Assembly (NCBI GenBank): GCA_964617145.1
Contig: CAZTVN010000040.1
Coordinates: 1-11,305, forward strand
Length of the DNA: 11,305 nt
Source of the DNA: CAZTVN01 sp964617145
GTDB lineage: Bacteria > Patescibacteriota > Gracilibacteria > UBA1369 > JACRIC01
Direction: 5' to 3'
This document shows positions 1-6,400 of this stretch, in pieces (within the stretch, counting starts at the first letter, position 1; each line of letters opens with the position of its first letter). A model generated the notes under the pieces. It did no database searches. It saw only the letters and a list, made by a program, of their open reading frames with translations, and was not told where the DNA came from. A program made the translations under genes and the position numbers.

Positions 1-273
1 TTGCTTGGAGATCATATCCGTGTTCGGACCATTCATGGTGAATTAAGCCTTAAAATTCCCGCAGGCACTCAAAGCGGCAAAATTTTTAAACTTAGCGAAA
101 AGGGGATAAAACGATTAAAAGAGACTGGATATGGAGATCATCTTGTCAAAATCATTGTTGATATTCCAACAAAATTAACAAAAAAACAACGTGAGATGTA
201 TATGAAGCTTGCCGACGAAGAAGGCATTTCGATCCATGATGATCCAGGATTTTTTCAGAAATTGGGACTTTAA
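1..273 (+). CDS. dnaJ: Chaperone protein DnaJ, C-terminal fragment (5' end outside the window)
   Basis: This is the last 90 residues of DnaJ (Hsp40), the cytoplasmic co-chaperone that delivers unfolded proteins to DnaK and stimulates its ATPase. The visible part is C-terminal substrate-binding domain II. It shows the family pattern 'LGD…V.T..G…L.IPAGTQSGK.F.L…KG…L…GYGDHLVKI.V..PTKLTKKQ', followed by the short C-terminal helix. The J domain, Gly/Phe linker, zinc-finger region and domain I would lie upstream, beyond the window edge. The TTG at position 1 is therefore just an internal leucine codon, not a start. The gene ends at TAA 271-273. I see no strong terminator after it; the next feature is a TATAAT box about 30 bp downstream. 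The family assignment is firm from sequence pattern; only completeness is unknown. Confidence 0.93.
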   Translation: MLGDHIRVRTIHGELSLKIPAGTQSGKIFKLSEKGIKRLKETGYGDHLVKIIVDIPTKLTKKQREMYMKLADEEGISIHDDPGFFQKLGL

Positions 274-305
274 AAAAAGGTTTTATCTTGCGAAGGATTT
301 GAGAA

Positions 306-311
306 TATAAT
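306..311 (+). promoter_or_regulatory. Candidate -10 box (TATAAT) upstream of the membrane-protein gene
   Basis: A perfect TATAAT lies 32 bp after the dnaJ stop and in front of the membrane-protein gene. No good -35 hexamer sits 16-18 bp upstream; the region there is TTTTAT-like. The site could instead be a chance match in AT-rich DNA. If used, transcription would begin near 318, leaving a leader of about 100 nt before ATG 418, or about 43 nt before the alternative TTG at 361. Confidence 0.3.
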
Positions 312-417
312 AGATTGAAGGTCGGAGTTCTTTGTCTTTTTTGTTCAAAATGTTAAAATTTTGTTGCCGGTAACAGCATTTTTCAGAGGTTTCCTAAGCG
401 ACTTTAATTTTGTATCA

Positions 418-969
418 ATGGCTATTACTCTTTCTTGGGATCTTTTTATCATCGTTTTCTTTATTGTTATTATTGCGTATAGCTTTATTATTGGGAAAAA
501 TCAGACACTTAAAGTTATCATTGGAAGTTACATTGCGGTACTTACGGCCGATGGTTTCGGAAATCTTGTTGAACAGTTTCTTTTGGCAAAAACTGATAAA
601 TTGACATTCCTTCCTTCTTCCAGCCCTCTTGTTATCCTAAAAATCACTGTATTCATCCTCGGTATCGTACTCCTTGCTATACGCGGCGGCTTTGAAGTGA
701 ATGTCCCCGAAGATCAGACACCGTTTATGGGCATTTTGACGACTTTTTGCTTCGGTTTCCTTAACGCCGGACTTATTGTCAGTACGATTTTAGTTTATGT
801 TTCTGGATTTTCTTTTGTGGAAGGGAGTACCGATCTTTCGTTAAGCCCTATTTTTGAACTTTATACATCATCATCGATGGTGCAAATCATGATTAATAAT
901 TATAATTTGTGGTTTTCTCTCCCTGCTATAGGGTTTGTATTTTTGAGTATGGTGTATAAATCAAAATAG
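418..969 (+). CDS. Conserved-looking integral membrane protein of unknown function (183 aa)
   Basis: I do not recognise a characterised family. The protein is strongly hydrophobic, with likely membrane segments at about residues 8-26, 70-88, 102-128 and 163-180, plus a weaker one at 31-46. It is thus probably a four- or five-pass inner-membrane protein. Polar stretches between segments include 'GKNQTLK' near 26-32, a Lys/Asp-containing loop near 57-61 and an acidic loop near 93-100. No catalytic motif is visible. I chose ATG 418 because the first helix then starts right after 'MAITLSWD'. The open frame extends upstream to TTG 361, adding 19 residues, and neither start has a recognisable Shine-Dalgarno sequence. 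It stands alone between dnaJ and tRNA-Lys on the same strand. A CvpA-like or small transporter-like role would be a guess. The reading frame itself is convincing because of its length and its membrane-protein pattern. Confidence 0.75.
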   Translation: MAITLSWDLFIIVFFIVIIAYSFIIGKNQTLKVIIGSYIAVLTADGFGNLVEQFLLAKTDKLTFLPSSSPLVILKITVFILGIVLLAIRGGFEVNVPEDQTPFMGILTTFCFGFLNAGLIVSTILVYVSGFSFVEGSTDLSLSPIFELYTSSSMVQIMINNYNLWFSLPAIGFVFLSMVYKSK

Positions 970-972
970 ATC

Positions 973-1002
973 TTGTTTTTTTGAACGTATATTCGATACA
1001 AT
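973..1002 (+). promoter_or_regulatory. Candidate promoter of tRNA-Lys
   Basis: A TACAAT box at 997-1002 (five of six matches to TATAAT) is preceded after 18 bp by TTGTTT at 973-978, a weak -35. Predicted transcription start is near 1009, about 30 nt before the mature tRNA 5' end. The location between the membrane-protein stop and the tRNA is right for a tRNA promoter, but the -35 match is only three of six. Confidence 0.35.
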
Positions 1003-1039
1003 AGCGGCGTTTCTTGAAAATTGTCTTTCTAAAATATAT

Positions 1040-1112
1040 GGGTCAGTAGCTCAGTCGGTAGAGCGGCAGCCTTTTAAGCTGACGGTCCTGGGTTCGATTC
1101 CCAGCTGACCCA
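1040..1112 (+). tRNA. tRNA-Lys (anticodon UUU)
   Basis: This is a complete 73-nt cloverleaf. The acceptor stem GGGTCAG (1040-1046) pairs perfectly with CTGACCC (1105-1111), and the discriminator is A1112. The D arm is GCTC/GAGC with an 8-nt loop containing GG. The anticodon loop CTTTTAA (1071-1077) carries TTT at 1073-1075, reading AAA and AAG lysine codons. The variable loop is five nt, and the T arm is CTGGG-TTCGATT-CCCAG. The top pair of the anticodon stem is a G1066/A1082 mismatch; the other four pairs are intact. The 3' CCA is not encoded (TGG follows), so it must be added by CCA nucleotidyltransferase. Confidence 0.96.
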
Positions 1113-1125
1113 TGGTAGTGGAGAG

Positions 1126-1197
1126 TTTTGCAATCCGAGCGCAGACACGATGAGCTTATGCGAATCGTGGCGAAGCAAAAGACGAATTGTTGCAAAA
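1126..1197. repeat. Long imperfect inverted repeat / structured intergenic element after tRNA-Lys
   Basis: The outer arms TTTTGCAA (1126-1133) and TTGCAAAA (1190-1197) are perfect complements. Nested inside are CGC (1140-1142) and CACGAT (1146-1151), pairing with ATCGTG (1164-1169) and GCG (1170-1172), with a 3-nt bulge. The whole segment can fold into one bulged hairpin of about 72 nt. It lies 13 nt after tRNA-Lys and has no gene. It could be an interspersed palindromic repeat, a processing or termination structure for the tRNA transcript, or a small RNA; the sequence alone does not decide between these. No other copy was noticed in this window. Confidence 0.5.
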
Positions 1198-1225
1198 AAT
1201 GGCGAAACGCAAATTAAGAGCCTTC

Positions 1226-1251
1226 GTCTAATCAGAAATTTTTGATTAGAC
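1226..1251. terminator. 9-bp dyad followed by T-rich DNA; possible terminator or operator
   Basis: GTCTAATCA (1226-1234) is a perfect inverted repeat of TGATTAGAC (1243-1251), with an 8-nt AT-rich loop. A T-rich run (TTGTTTTTATATTTTT) begins about five nt downstream, so it may end the tRNA-Lys transcript. The stem is poor in GC, which makes it a weak intrinsic terminator. Its TGATTA core resembles half of the TTGATTAATCAA palindromes farther downstream, so it may instead be a third, diverged binding site of the HTH protein encoded next. Confidence 0.35.
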
Positions 1252-1325
1252 AACATTGTTTTTATATTTTTATAAAGCCATTTTTTGTCCTATCTCTTTT
1301 TTATAAAATCTTTTCTTTTTTTATC

Positions 1326-1337
1326 TTGATTAATCAA
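1326..1337. promoter_or_regulatory. Palindrome 1, TTGATTAATCAA (candidate operator)
   Basis: A perfect 12-bp palindrome that covers the proposed -35 box of the HTH gene. An identical copy lies 54 bp downstream. Two exact copies in the upstream region of a DNA-binding-protein gene suggest an operator pair for autoregulation. That role is inferred from position and symmetry only. Confidence 0.5.
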
Positions 1338-1354
1338 AAGTTTTCGGTTATACC
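1326..1354 (+). promoter_or_regulatory. Candidate promoter of the HTH gene, overlapped by a palindrome
   Basis: TTGATT (1326-1331) and TATACC (1349-1354) are separated by 17 bp, the ideal spacing, with four of six matches each to the -35 and -10 consensus. Transcription would start near 1361, giving a leader of about 34 nt before ATG 1395. The -35 lies inside the first TTGATTAATCAA palindrome, so a protein bound there would be expected to block RNA polymerase. Confidence 0.4.
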
Positions 1355-1379
1355 AATGATAAGTCTTTGAAAGAAATTT

Positions 1380-1391
1380 TTGATTAATCAA
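1380..1391. promoter_or_regulatory. Palindrome 2, TTGATTAATCAA (candidate operator)
   Basis: This is the second exact copy of the 12-bp palindrome, ending three bp before the preferred start ATG 1395. It would lie about 20-30 nt into the transcript. The 54-bp offset from copy 1 is roughly five helical turns, so dimers at both sites could face the same side of the DNA and form a small loop. The alternative TTG start of the HTH gene lies inside this palindrome, one reason I prefer ATG 1395. Confidence 0.5.
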
Positions 1392-1394
1392 GTC

Positions 1395-2147
1395 ATGCAA
1401 AATGGCTTTCTTAGTATCAATGAGGCTTCTGAACTTATTGGAAAATCGACGCAAACTATACGGCGTCTTATAAAGTTGAAAAAAATTAAATTCCGAAGAA
1501 AGCATACTCCTCAGGGCTTTAACTATTTTGTCGATCGAAATAGTCTTGAAATCTATTTTGGATTGGGCGATTCAGATTCCCACCCTCTAGACGAATTAAA
1601 CGAACATTCTCATGCCATCGATTCATCAGATAATTATGGATCGTCTCTCAATCTTAAACCCTCTCACCACGAAGAAAAAGTAGTTGCAAAAGATACTGCT
1701 AAAAAGTCTTCTTTACAGCAACAACCTCATTTTCCTCAACCACCAACTCATCATGATCGTGTTGGGCTGGAAAGTATCCCTTATGAAGAGCTCGATCCAT
1801 CTCCTCCTCAAATGCCTTCTCAAGATACTGAAAAAACTCTCCATATTGATTCTTCGGCTGACTCCGTTTTCTCAAAACCAACATATCATCAAGATGATAA
1901 CACGATTCACATTGATTCTGATTTTCAGAAACGAACGCCTGATTTGAATCAATTTCTTCCTGAATTTAATAAGACGATTGACCGACTTATTGAGCAATAT
2001 GAGCGAGTGATTTCTCAACAAGAAGAGGATAAAAGAAATCTGTTTCGCCTTGTTGAAACGTTTCAGGAACGAATTATTTCTCTTGAAAATCGGATAAAAC
2101 AACTTGAAGCTCCCAAAAAAGTAAAAAAATGGTATCATTTCTTTTAA
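1395..2147 (+). CDS. Helix-turn-helix DNA-binding protein with C-terminal coiled coil (250 aa)
   Basis: Residues 4-54 form a MerR/excisionase-type winged helix-turn-helix. The pattern 'FLSINEASELIGKSTQTIRRLIK' gives the helix-turn-helix, followed by a basic stretch and 'GFNYFVDRNSLEIYF' as the wing and closing helix. Residues 56-185 are a long hydrophilic linker rich in His, Ser, Asp, Pro and Gln, probably disordered, with a repeated 'HIDS' motif near 150 and 172. Residues 187-238 show heptad-like spacing typical of a coiled coil, and the tail ends in a basic, aromatic 'KKVKKWYHFF'. The coiled coil suggests a dimer or oligomer, or a partner-binding arm. I chose ATG 1395; an in-frame TTG at 1380 would add five residues but lies inside a palindrome. 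The gene ends 21 bp before the glutamate dehydrogenase start on the same strand, so the two may share a transcript. No ligand-binding domain is visible. It could be a transcription regulator or a DNA-organising protein; its targets are unknown. Confidence 0.8.
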   Translation: MQNGFLSINEASELIGKSTQTIRRLIKLKKIKFRRKHTPQGFNYFVDRNSLEIYFGLGDSDSHPLDELNEHSHAIDSSDNYGSSLNLKPSHHEEKVVAKDTAKKSSLQQQPHFPQPPTHHDRVGLESIPYEELDPSPPQMPSQDTEKTLHIDSSADSVFSKPTYHQDDNTIHIDSDFQKRTPDLNQFLPEFNKTIDRLIEQYERVISQQEEDKRNLFRLVETFQERIISLENRIKQLEAPKKVKKWYHFF

Positions 2148-2168
2148 TTCTTTATTTCTCTATTTTTC

Positions 2169-3431
2169 ATGAGCCTTTTCTACGAAAATACTTTAAAGCA
2201 GTTTCAAAAAGCTGCTCACATACTTGGGATGCGCCCCGAAATTATTCGTCTTTTGGAAGAACCACAACGTATTGTTCATGTTAATATCCCCGTGAAAATG
2301 GATGACGGAAGCTTGAGAATATTTCCAGGATATCGTGTTCAACATAATAATGCTCTCGGTCCCTATAAAGGTGGTATTCGATATCACCCTGATGTGAATA
2401 TGCATGAGGTGAAAGCTCTTGCCATGTTGATGACTTTAAAATGTGCTGCAGCCGACCTTCCTCTTGGAGGCGGTAAAGGTGCCGTTCAAGTCGATCCGCG
2501 AAATCTTTCGCAGCGTGAACTTGAAGCTTTGACTCGTGCTTATACTCGTTTACTTGCGCCTGTGATAGGCCCTCAAATCGATATTCCCGCTCCTGATGTT
2601 TATACCAATGCAAAAATTATGGAATGGATTTATGATGAATATTCTCGTGTTACAGGAAAAGACTCTCCTGCGGTTGTCACTGGAAAAGCTGTTAGCAAAG
2701 GAGGATCTTTGGGACGGGAATCCGCAACAGCTCAGGGAGGCGTCTATATCCTTCTGGAACTCGTTAAAAAACTTGGGAAAGACCCGAAACAATTATCTGT
2801 GATCATTCAGGGATTTGGCAATGCTGGTTCATATGCAGGGAAAATATTGCATGCCGAGGGATTTAAGCTTGTCGGCGTTTCGGATTCAAAAGGAGGATTG
2901 TATTGTGAAGGAGGGATTGATCCGGTCCTTGCTCAAGAATGCAAGATCGATGGAGGTTCGGTGAAGGAATGTGAAATCGCTGCGATCGAATACCAAAGCC
3001 GTGGAGAGGGCGTGTGTCGACGCACTTCCAATGAAGAGCTTCTAGAACTTCCATGTGATGTTCTTATCCTCTGCGCATTGGAAAATCAAGTTACGAAAAT
3101 GAATGCTGACAAAATTCAGGCTCAAATGATTCTTGAACTTGCCAATGGACCTACGACTCCTGAAGCTGATGAAATTTTAGATAAAAAAGGTATTACCGTG
3201 CTTCCTGATATTTTATCTAATGCAGGGGGAGTAACGGTAAGCTTTTTTGAATGGCAACAAAATATTGCTGCGGAGCATTGGAGCTATGAGGATGTCCAAA
3301 AAAAACTCCGATCTCAAATGGTCGATGCATTTGAGTCTGTCTGGGCTTTAAGTCAGAAATATAAGGTAAGTTTGAGATATTCCGCTCTTTTGGTTGCGCT
3401 AAAGCGTCTTGAAACTCATATTCAGATATGA
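2169..3431 (+). CDS. gdhA: Glutamate dehydrogenase (Glu/Leu/Phe/Val dehydrogenase family)
   Basis: This enzyme interconverts glutamate and 2-oxoglutarate plus ammonia with NAD(P), linking amino-acid breakdown or ammonia assimilation to central carbon metabolism in the cytoplasm. At 420 residues it has the usual length of small hexameric enzymes. The substrate site is intact: K67 in 'PYKGGIR', K91, catalytic K103 in 'LGGGKG', catalytic D143 in 'PAPD' and S358 in 'NAGGVTVS'. These match K89, K113, K125, D165 and S380 of the Clostridium symbiosum enzyme at a constant offset of 22. The Rossmann loop 'GFGNAG' is at 215-220. An acidic D239 in 'GVSDS', near the end of the second strand, leans towards NAD over NADP, but that is inference. 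ATG 2169 lies 21 bp after the HTH gene and has no Shine-Dalgarno sequence. TGA is the stop codon. Leucine or phenylalanine dehydrogenase is less likely given the full glutamate-site set. Confidence 0.95.
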   Translation: MSLFYENTLKQFQKAAHILGMRPEIIRLLEEPQRIVHVNIPVKMDDGSLRIFPGYRVQHNNALGPYKGGIRYHPDVNMHEVKALAMLMTLKCAAADLPLGGGKGAVQVDPRNLSQRELEALTRAYTRLLAPVIGPQIDIPAPDVYTNAKIMEWIYDEYSRVTGKDSPAVVTGKAVSKGGSLGRESATAQGGVYILLELVKKLGKDPKQLSVIIQGFGNAGSYAGKILHAEGFKLVGVSDSKGGLYCEGGIDPVLAQECKIDGGSVKECEIAAIEYQSRGEGVCRRTSNEELLELPCDVLILCALENQVTKMNADKIQAQMILELANGPTTPEADEILDKKGITVLPDILSNAGGVTVSFFEWQQNIAAEHWSYEDVQKKLRSQMVDAFESVWALSQKYKVSLRYSALLVALKRLETHIQI

Positions 3432-3437
3432 TATAAT
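3409..3437 (+). promoter_or_regulatory. Strong sigma70-type promoter of the giant surface-protein gene
   Basis: TTGAAA (3409-3414) is five of six to TTGACA. It is followed after exactly 17 bp by a perfect TATAAT (3432-3437). This is the best promoter in the window. It overlaps the last codons of gdhA and its TGA stop. Transcription is predicted near 3444. That start excludes the TTG at 3437 as a translation start and supports the GTG at 3470, with a leader of about 26 nt. Confidence 0.65.
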
Positions 3438-3469
3438 TGTTTGATTTGTATCAAACAAATACTTCGAAA

Positions 3470-6400
3470 GTGAAAACAAAAAAAATCTTTTCGACGCTTC
3501 TAGGCCTTTCTATTCTCTCTTCGACCCTCTTTGATTTTGGGACGTTTTTTCTTAATGAGACTTTAGCTCAGGGAGGCGGCAGTGAATGGGAACAAGATAA
3601 TTGGGGTGGCGGGGCAAGTACTTTTACGACTTCCGATAGCTCAGGTTGGGATAAATATGATCAAAAAACCGAAGATGTGGTTATTGATAATGGGGGTGGA
3701 ACTTTAAAAATGGATACTAATGGAGTGTATGAGCTTGGAATCACGAATAAGACTGATTTTGAGAATGGTGTTTTCGATCACACGGCGGTTCAAGAAACTG
3801 CTGGAGATGCTTCGGTCACTCTTGAATATGATTTATCGAAGGTTCTTTGGCGTCGCTTCGGTATCAATATGGATTCCCTCGACTCTGCTACCCCTGCCTT
3901 TNNNNNNNNNNNNNNNNNNNNNNNNNNNNNNNNNNNNNNNNNNNNNNNNNNNNNNNNNNNNNNNNNNNNNNNNNNNNNNNNNNNNNNNNNNNNNNNNNNN
4001 NGACGCGATGACTGGGATTTAAAAGATCCCTCCGGTAACAAAATCGATTTCGGCACTCGCTCTCTCCCTGCTGTCGGCGATCTCGATCGCGATGGCATTT
4101 TAGACCTCATCGTAGGTTCTGATAATAATCTCCTCCGCGCTTTCAAAGGTTCTCTCTCTTCTTCTCAATCTCCTCAATTCACCGAACAATCTTCATGGAC
4201 TCAAAATCTTGACACCGCTGCCTTTTGGAGGGCTGCTCCCTCTCTCGGTGATTTCGATAAAGATTCTGATCTCGACCTTATTCTCTCTTTCTCTTCCGGC
4301 GATTTCGATGGACAATCTTTTGCCTTCGAAAATATCTCCGCTGATACCTCCTCTGAAGATCAACTCCTCACTCCTACTTGGCGTCGCTTCGGTATCAATA
4401 TGGATTCCCTCGACTCTGCTACCCCTGCCTTTATTGATCTCAACAACGACTCCCTCTCCGATCTCCTTATCGGTATCTATGACGGTTTCATCTATGCCTT
4501 CCAAAATGTCGGCTCTTCTCAAAAACCCATCTGGAAACGACGCGATGACTGGGATTTAAAAGATCCCTCCGGTAACAAAATCGATTTCGGCACCAAAGCT
4601 CATCCTTCTGTTGGAGATGTCGACGGAGATAGAGTTTCTGATCTTATTGTCGGCACTTCTACTGGATCTCTCCGTCTCTTTAAAGGCTCTCGTAGCGGTG
4701 ATTCTTTCTCATTTCAAGAACGAAGCGACTGGGTAGCCCCTACCGTAAGTGCTTCCGTTGCTCCTGCATTAGGTGATCTTGATAAAGACGGTCATATTGA
4801 CCTTCTTTTGGGTTTTCTCAGTGGCAATGATGACGGAAAAACCTATGCTTATAAATACGATACTACCTATACGAGTGGTATTCGTTGGATTCCAGAAACG
4901 AGCTGGTCTTTCCCTGATGTCGGTACTTACGCTAAACCCGCNNNNNNNNNNNNNNNNNNNNNNNNNNNNNNNNNNNNNNNNNNNNNNNNNNNNNNNNNNN
5001 NNNNNNNNNNNNNNNNNNNNNNNNNNNNNNNNNNNNNNNNNTATCGTTGATATCAATAACGACACATTCCCAGATGTCGCTATCGGTGATTATTATAATC
5101 AAGTTACCAGATTCTTTATTAATAGTGCTTCTTCTCAAATCTCTTTCAAAGAAGATAATTCCCTCAAAACTCCTCAAACAGGCTACAACGCTTCTCCTTC
5201 CTTCGCTGATTTAACTGGTGATGACCTTCCTGATGCTCTCATCTTTGACATCTACGGCCATTCCACTTTCTTCAAAAATAACGGCTCTAATAAACCTTGG
5301 GATAATCAATACAATGTACCCGATTCATGGTCTTTCCCTGATGTCGGTACTTACGCTAAACCCGCTATCGTTGATATCAATAACGACACATTCCCAGATG
5401 TCGCTATCGGTGATTATTATTCTAAAGGAGCCTTTGCTTTTTTACACAATCAAAATCCTGCCTACCCTGCATGGTCATCAAATAGTAGCTATAATATTTC
5501 TGGATCTGACTATGGCGCTTCTCCTTCCTTTGGTTATCTCAATAATGATTCCCTTATTGATGCACTTTTAGGAAATAATAATAAGGGTAAACTCAATGGC
5601 TATGTCTATCAATCGAATCAATGGAAGAAGGATAGTTCTTTGGATATTAACTTCTCTTATTCCTATTCAACTCCTGCCTTTGGCGATTTAGATAAAGACG
5701 GCGATCTTGATCTTGTAGTCGGAAATTCTGATGGAAAAATTTACGCTTATAGAAATAATGGAAATTCTGATTTGTCACCACAAGATCGTTTTGAACGATT
5801 TTCTTTATGGGATTCTGAAGATGTAGGATATTATTCAGATCCGACTCTTGGCGATCTTGATAAGGATGGTTATCTCGACTTAATGATTGGGAATAATAAC
5901 TGGGAAATTCGATATTACAAAAATGTTTTCAATAAAGAAACTCAAGATATTGACTGGCAAAGAGATACGGATTTTGAATTAAGCGGTATTTCCAAGTTTC
6001 TTTCTCCTGAACTTGCGGACTTCAACAATGACGGCTATCTTGATTTACTTGTAGGCAATCAAAATAGTGACTTTGATGGTCAAACATTTGCCTTCGAAAA
6101 TGTCTCTATTTTTGAGTACGAGCCTCAAGGCACCTATACTTCTCCCATATACAACTTACAAGAAAAATTTGGCCTCACAAAAGCCGCTTATGAACTCATT
6201 TCATGGACAGATAATGGAAAAAATACCATTACGGTTAAAGTTCGAAGTGGAAAAAATTCTGATTTAAGCGATGCTCCTTCTTTTGATACTTGTAATTCAC
6301 TTTCCAATGGACAGGATATGTCTTTAAGCAATTGCGTTCAAGAAGGCGATCAATACGTGCAATTCCAGGCTATTTTAAGTACTTCGGATACTACGGTTAG

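Larger units (their letters stand above)
4073..6060 (+). repeat. Array of FG-GAP/VCBS-like protein repeats (12 visible, 13 with the inferred one)
   Basis: Calcium-loop motifs of the form D-x-D/N-x-D-x-x-x-D begin at about 4073, 4244, 4433, 4610, 4769, 5043, 5202, 5367, 5529, 5679, 5847 and 6012. One more is inferred in the first gap. Spacing is 150-189 bp (50-63 residues), the size of one beta-propeller blade. Every third blade in the first half ends in a longer 'DG.(S/T)(F/Y)A(F/Y)' turn, so the first two groups form A-B-C supra-repeats of 537 bp. In known families such repeats fold as seven-bladed propellers. Thirteen copies would suit one complete propeller plus a partial one, or two propellers with a missed blade. 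Confidence 0.8.

Noticed and set aside
1074..1256. A 60-codon minus-strand frame ending in 'WESNPGPSA'
   Set aside because: It reads through the antisense of the tRNA-Lys T arm, a common false translation of tRNA genes, and covers the hairpin element.
2281..2613. Antisense open frames inside gdhA, the HTH gene and the surface-protein gene
   Set aside because: They lie opposite genes with clear family motifs or signal-peptide and repeat structure, and show no protein-like pattern of their own.
3429..3431. Recoded UGA (UGA = Gly) as in Gracilibacteria and Absconditabacteria
   Set aside because: gdhA ends at this TGA at the family's normal length, and the long genes use GGN for conserved glycines. 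Standard code fits.
4773..5041. An open frame on the + strand that would start the second half of the surface protein at 4773, before the second N run
   Set aside because: Before the gap this frame overlaps the true frame, which carries the FG-GAP motifs, and its own translation there has none. It is only joined to the real downstream frame because the N run has a length that is not a multiple of three.
4942..5041. A frameshift or gene fission in the surface-protein gene
   Set aside because: The flanking bases are contiguous in the intact copy at 5328-5420, and closing the gap restores one frame. The N run is a placeholder.
3847..5420. CRISPR-like array suggested by spaced identical DNA repeats
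   Set aside because: Only two copies of each repeat, of very different lengths, all within an open coding frame that encodes protein repeats. No cas genes are present.
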